Positions 6,897 to 7,786 of a stretch of DNA of 7,786 nt are shown here, piece by piece. Source of the stretch: Chloroflexia bacterium. Lineage in GTDB: Bacteria > Chloroflexota > Chloroflexia > Thermobaculales > Thermobaculaceae. The first letter of the stretch is position 1, and the number at the start of each line of letters is the position of its first letter. The notes below the pieces were generated by a model. That model searched no databases. It saw nothing but the letters and a program-made list of their open reading frames with translations, and was not told where the DNA came from. Both the position numbers and the translations under genes were made by a program. The stretch lies in assembly GCA_013695265.1 (NCBI GenBank), contig JACDAU010000405.1:1-7786 (forward strand). The letters are read 5' to 3'.

Positions 6897-7259
6897 ATGA
6901 GGAACTATCGGGACATTCATGTTTGGGCGAGAGCCCATCAATTGGCCCCCGCTGTATACCGCCCGACGACGGCGTTCCCCAAAGGAGGAGCTCTATGGGC
7001 TTACAAGCCAGATACCGCGAGCTGCATCGCCTATCTCCGCTAATATTGCGGAGGGTTGCGGCAGGAGTAGCAACGCCGAGCTTGCCGGCCTCCGCGAAAT
7101 TATCTCCGGTTCAGCGAGTGAGCCGATTATCATCATCTTCTTCCAGCCAAAGTCCTGGCCCCGCTCACCACCGCGCAGCATCAGGAAGTAGTCGATGAAC
7201 TCCCGCATATCCGCAAGATGCTCAACACCTTCATTCAGAACCTCCGAGCCATAGCCTGA
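6897..7259 (+). pseudogene. Four helix bundle protein (TIGR02436-like, S23/IVP family), frameshifted
   Basis: Read through its breaks, this is a 120-codon gene of normal family length. It starts MRNYRDIHVWARAHQLA, continues in another frame with FPKEELYGLTSQI, SANIAEGCGRSSNAEL and SGSASE, and ends in the first frame with DYHHLL and EVVDELPHIRKMLN, then TGA at 7257-7259. These are hallmarks of the small four-helix-bundle family first known from 23S rRNA intervening sequences (TIGR02436), whose function is unresolved. Two lesions break it: one extra G in the AAAGGAGGAG run (6981-6990), and one missing base near 7123-7124 after GCGAGTGAG. The second restores the original frame. Without correction, the first frame stops at TAA 7041-7043. 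Several prolines sit where relatives have helix-forming residues (APAVYRP, QIPRAASP), in line with decay. No clear ribosome binding site precedes the ATG. A sequencing error could mimic either single-base lesion, but not the proline changes as easily. Confidence 0.8.
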
Positions 7260-7262
7260 CAC

Positions 7263-7277
7263 CTGACGCCCAACACC
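7263..7277 (-). repeat. Right heptad-type repeat bounding the four-helix-bundle remnant
   Basis: Read on the - strand this is GGTGTTGGGCGTCAG, matching the left repeat GGTGTTAGGTGTTAG at 12 of 15 positions. It starts four bases after the stop codon of the pseudogene. Further CCTGACACCTGAC-like units at 7255-7267 extend the motif inward, so the repeat may span about 7254-7279. Confidence 0.5.
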
Positions 7278-7286
7278 TGCCCGCGC

Positions 7287-7314
7287 TTGACACTCCAACC
7301 GCTACCGCTATAAT
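7287..7314 (+). promoter_or_regulatory. Consensus sigma-70 type promoter of the lipoprotein gene
   Basis: TTGACA (7287-7292) and TATAAT (7309-7314) both match consensus at 6 of 6 positions with a 16-bp spacer. The start is expected near 7321, giving a leader of about 167 nt before the GTG at 7488. The -35 box lies only nine bases beyond the right repeat of the four-helix-bundle remnant, so anything further upstream that once acted on this promoter has been displaced if that element is an insertion. Confidence 0.8.
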
Positions 7315-7342
7315 GCACCTAACGTATCAAACGGCAAGCATC

Positions 7343-7453
7343 CCCTCCCTGACCATCACGTCGGGGAGGGCCGCGCATGGAATGCCACAAGACATGAACC
7401 GTTGGGGGGTGGTACATTCATACTGCTAAGGGCCCGCAAAGCGCGGATCGCCC
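7343..7453 (+). promoter_or_regulatory. Structured 5' leader of the lipoprotein gene (two stem-loops)
   Basis: Stem one pairs CCCTCCC (7343-7349) with GGGAGGG (7364-7370) around a 14-nt loop. Stem two stacks GGGC (7430-7433) with GCCC (7450-7453) and CCGC (7434-7437) with GCGG (7443-7446), with an ATC bulge and an AAAGC loop. The second ends about 20 nt before the AGGAGG ribosome binding site (7474-7479). Neither is followed by a T-run. I do not recognise a known riboswitch class here. The leader could control translation or mRNA stability of an abundant exported protein; this is inference. No coding sequence is seen between 7260 and 7487. Confidence 0.4.
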
Positions 7454-7487
7454 GAGTTGACCGTATTTATCACAGGAGGAACTTTTG

Positions 7488-7786
7488 GTGAAGGAAGCTC
7501 AAACAGTGAATAAGCGCCTCTCGCTCTTGGTGTTGCTGGTCATGGTTGCGAGCCTGGTGCTCGTGGCCTGCGGTGGCGGCGCCGCCACCAGCACAACCGG
7601 CACAACAGGCGGCGAGGCCACCGAGCCCGTCGCTGGCGAGCCCACCGCGGGCGCGACCGAGGCAACCTCCCCCGAGGGTGGGGAACCGACCGAGGCAGCC
7701 GCGACGGAAGAGGCTCCGCCTGCAGGTGAGACCGAGCCTGTTGAGGGGACCGCAGCGGTAACCGAGACCGCTGAAAGCCCGGATGC
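7488..7786 (+). CDS. Secreted lipoprotein, N-terminal part (possible ABC solute-binding protein)
   Basis: The frame is open to the window end, showing about 99 codons. The first 27 residues are a lipoprotein signal peptide: positively charged N-region (K2, K9, R10), hydrophobic core LLVLLVMVASLVL, and lipobox LVAC with Cys28 followed by GGG. Residues 29 onward are a Thr/Glu/Pro/Ala/Gly-rich linker with TEP, TEA and GEP units and no hydrophobic core. That arrangement (lipobox plus a long low-complexity tether) is usual for extracellular solute-binding proteins of Gram-positive-like and Chloroflexota bacteria, but the functional domain lies outside the window, so the role is open. GTG 7488 is chosen because a perfect AGGAGG (7474-7479) lies eight bases upstream; TTG 7485 (five bases) and GTG 7506 are in-frame alternatives that keep the signal peptide. 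Export would use Sec, the pathway that secDF serves. Confidence 0.8.
   Translation, partial: MKEAQTVNKRLSLLVLLVMVASLVLVACGGGAATSTTGTTGGEATEPVAGEPTAGATEATSPEGGEPTEAAATEEAPPAGETEPVEGTAAVTETAESPD

Noticed and set aside
6860..7198. 112-codon frame through the four-helix-bundle region
   Set aside because: The conserved motifs of the family appear in the other two forward frames, so this frame is not the real product.
7321..7487. Known riboswitch (TPP, cobalamin, SAM, cyclic di-GMP)
   Set aside because: None of the conserved core sequences of these classes could be identified by eye; the CGCAAAGC string alone is not enough for a cyclic di-GMP call.

Overview
The window looks like ordinary chromosome from a GC-rich bacterium, most probably a member of the Chloroflexota or a close relative. 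This assignment rests on protein style: a K+-independent type membrane pyrophosphatase, a SecD with a long Ala/Thr/Pro-rich insert, a GTG-start lipoprotein with a Thr/Glu/Pro-rich linker, and a four-helix-bundle (TIGR02436-like) remnant flanked by short heptad repeats. No rRNA, tRNA or CRISPR was seen. All genes are on the + strand.

Layout. 1-237 is the C-terminal end of a type II NADH dehydrogenase. 238-580 is non-coding: it holds a pair of inverted heptad-type repeats (257-391), a consensus sigma-70 type promoter (466-495) with a (CG)6 spacer, and a perfect 16-bp hairpin in the predicted secD leader. secD (581-2089) and secF (2153-3112) form the SecDF translocase accessory pair; yajC is not adjacent. 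A promoter-bearing gap of 178 bp leads to hppA (3291-5411), a proton-pumping pyrophosphatase. A 134-bp gap with DNA dyads precedes a FAD-dependent amine-oxidase-like flavoprotein (5546-6859). Next comes a decayed four-helix-bundle gene (6897-7259) with two compensating frameshifts, enclosed by imperfect inverted repeats at 6852-6866 and 7263-7277. Directly beyond lies a second consensus promoter (7287-7314), a structured leader of about 165 nt, and the start of a secreted lipoprotein (7488 to the window end).

How the genes fit together. SecDF uses the proton motive force to help pull exported proteins across the membrane. HppA makes proton motive force from pyrophosphate, and NDH-2 feeds electrons into the respiratory chain without pumping. 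The lipoprotein at the end is a typical Sec export client. That these genes form a functional neighbourhood is inference; separate promoters for secDF, hppA and the lipoprotein argue against one operon.

I see no clearly new multi-gene system. The most interesting items are the repeat-bounded four-helix-bundle element, which seems to have landed at the 3' end of the flavoprotein gene and against the lipoprotein promoter; a second, protein-less heptad-repeat pair of similar architecture; the unusual secD promoter and leader hairpin; and the structured leader of the lipoprotein.
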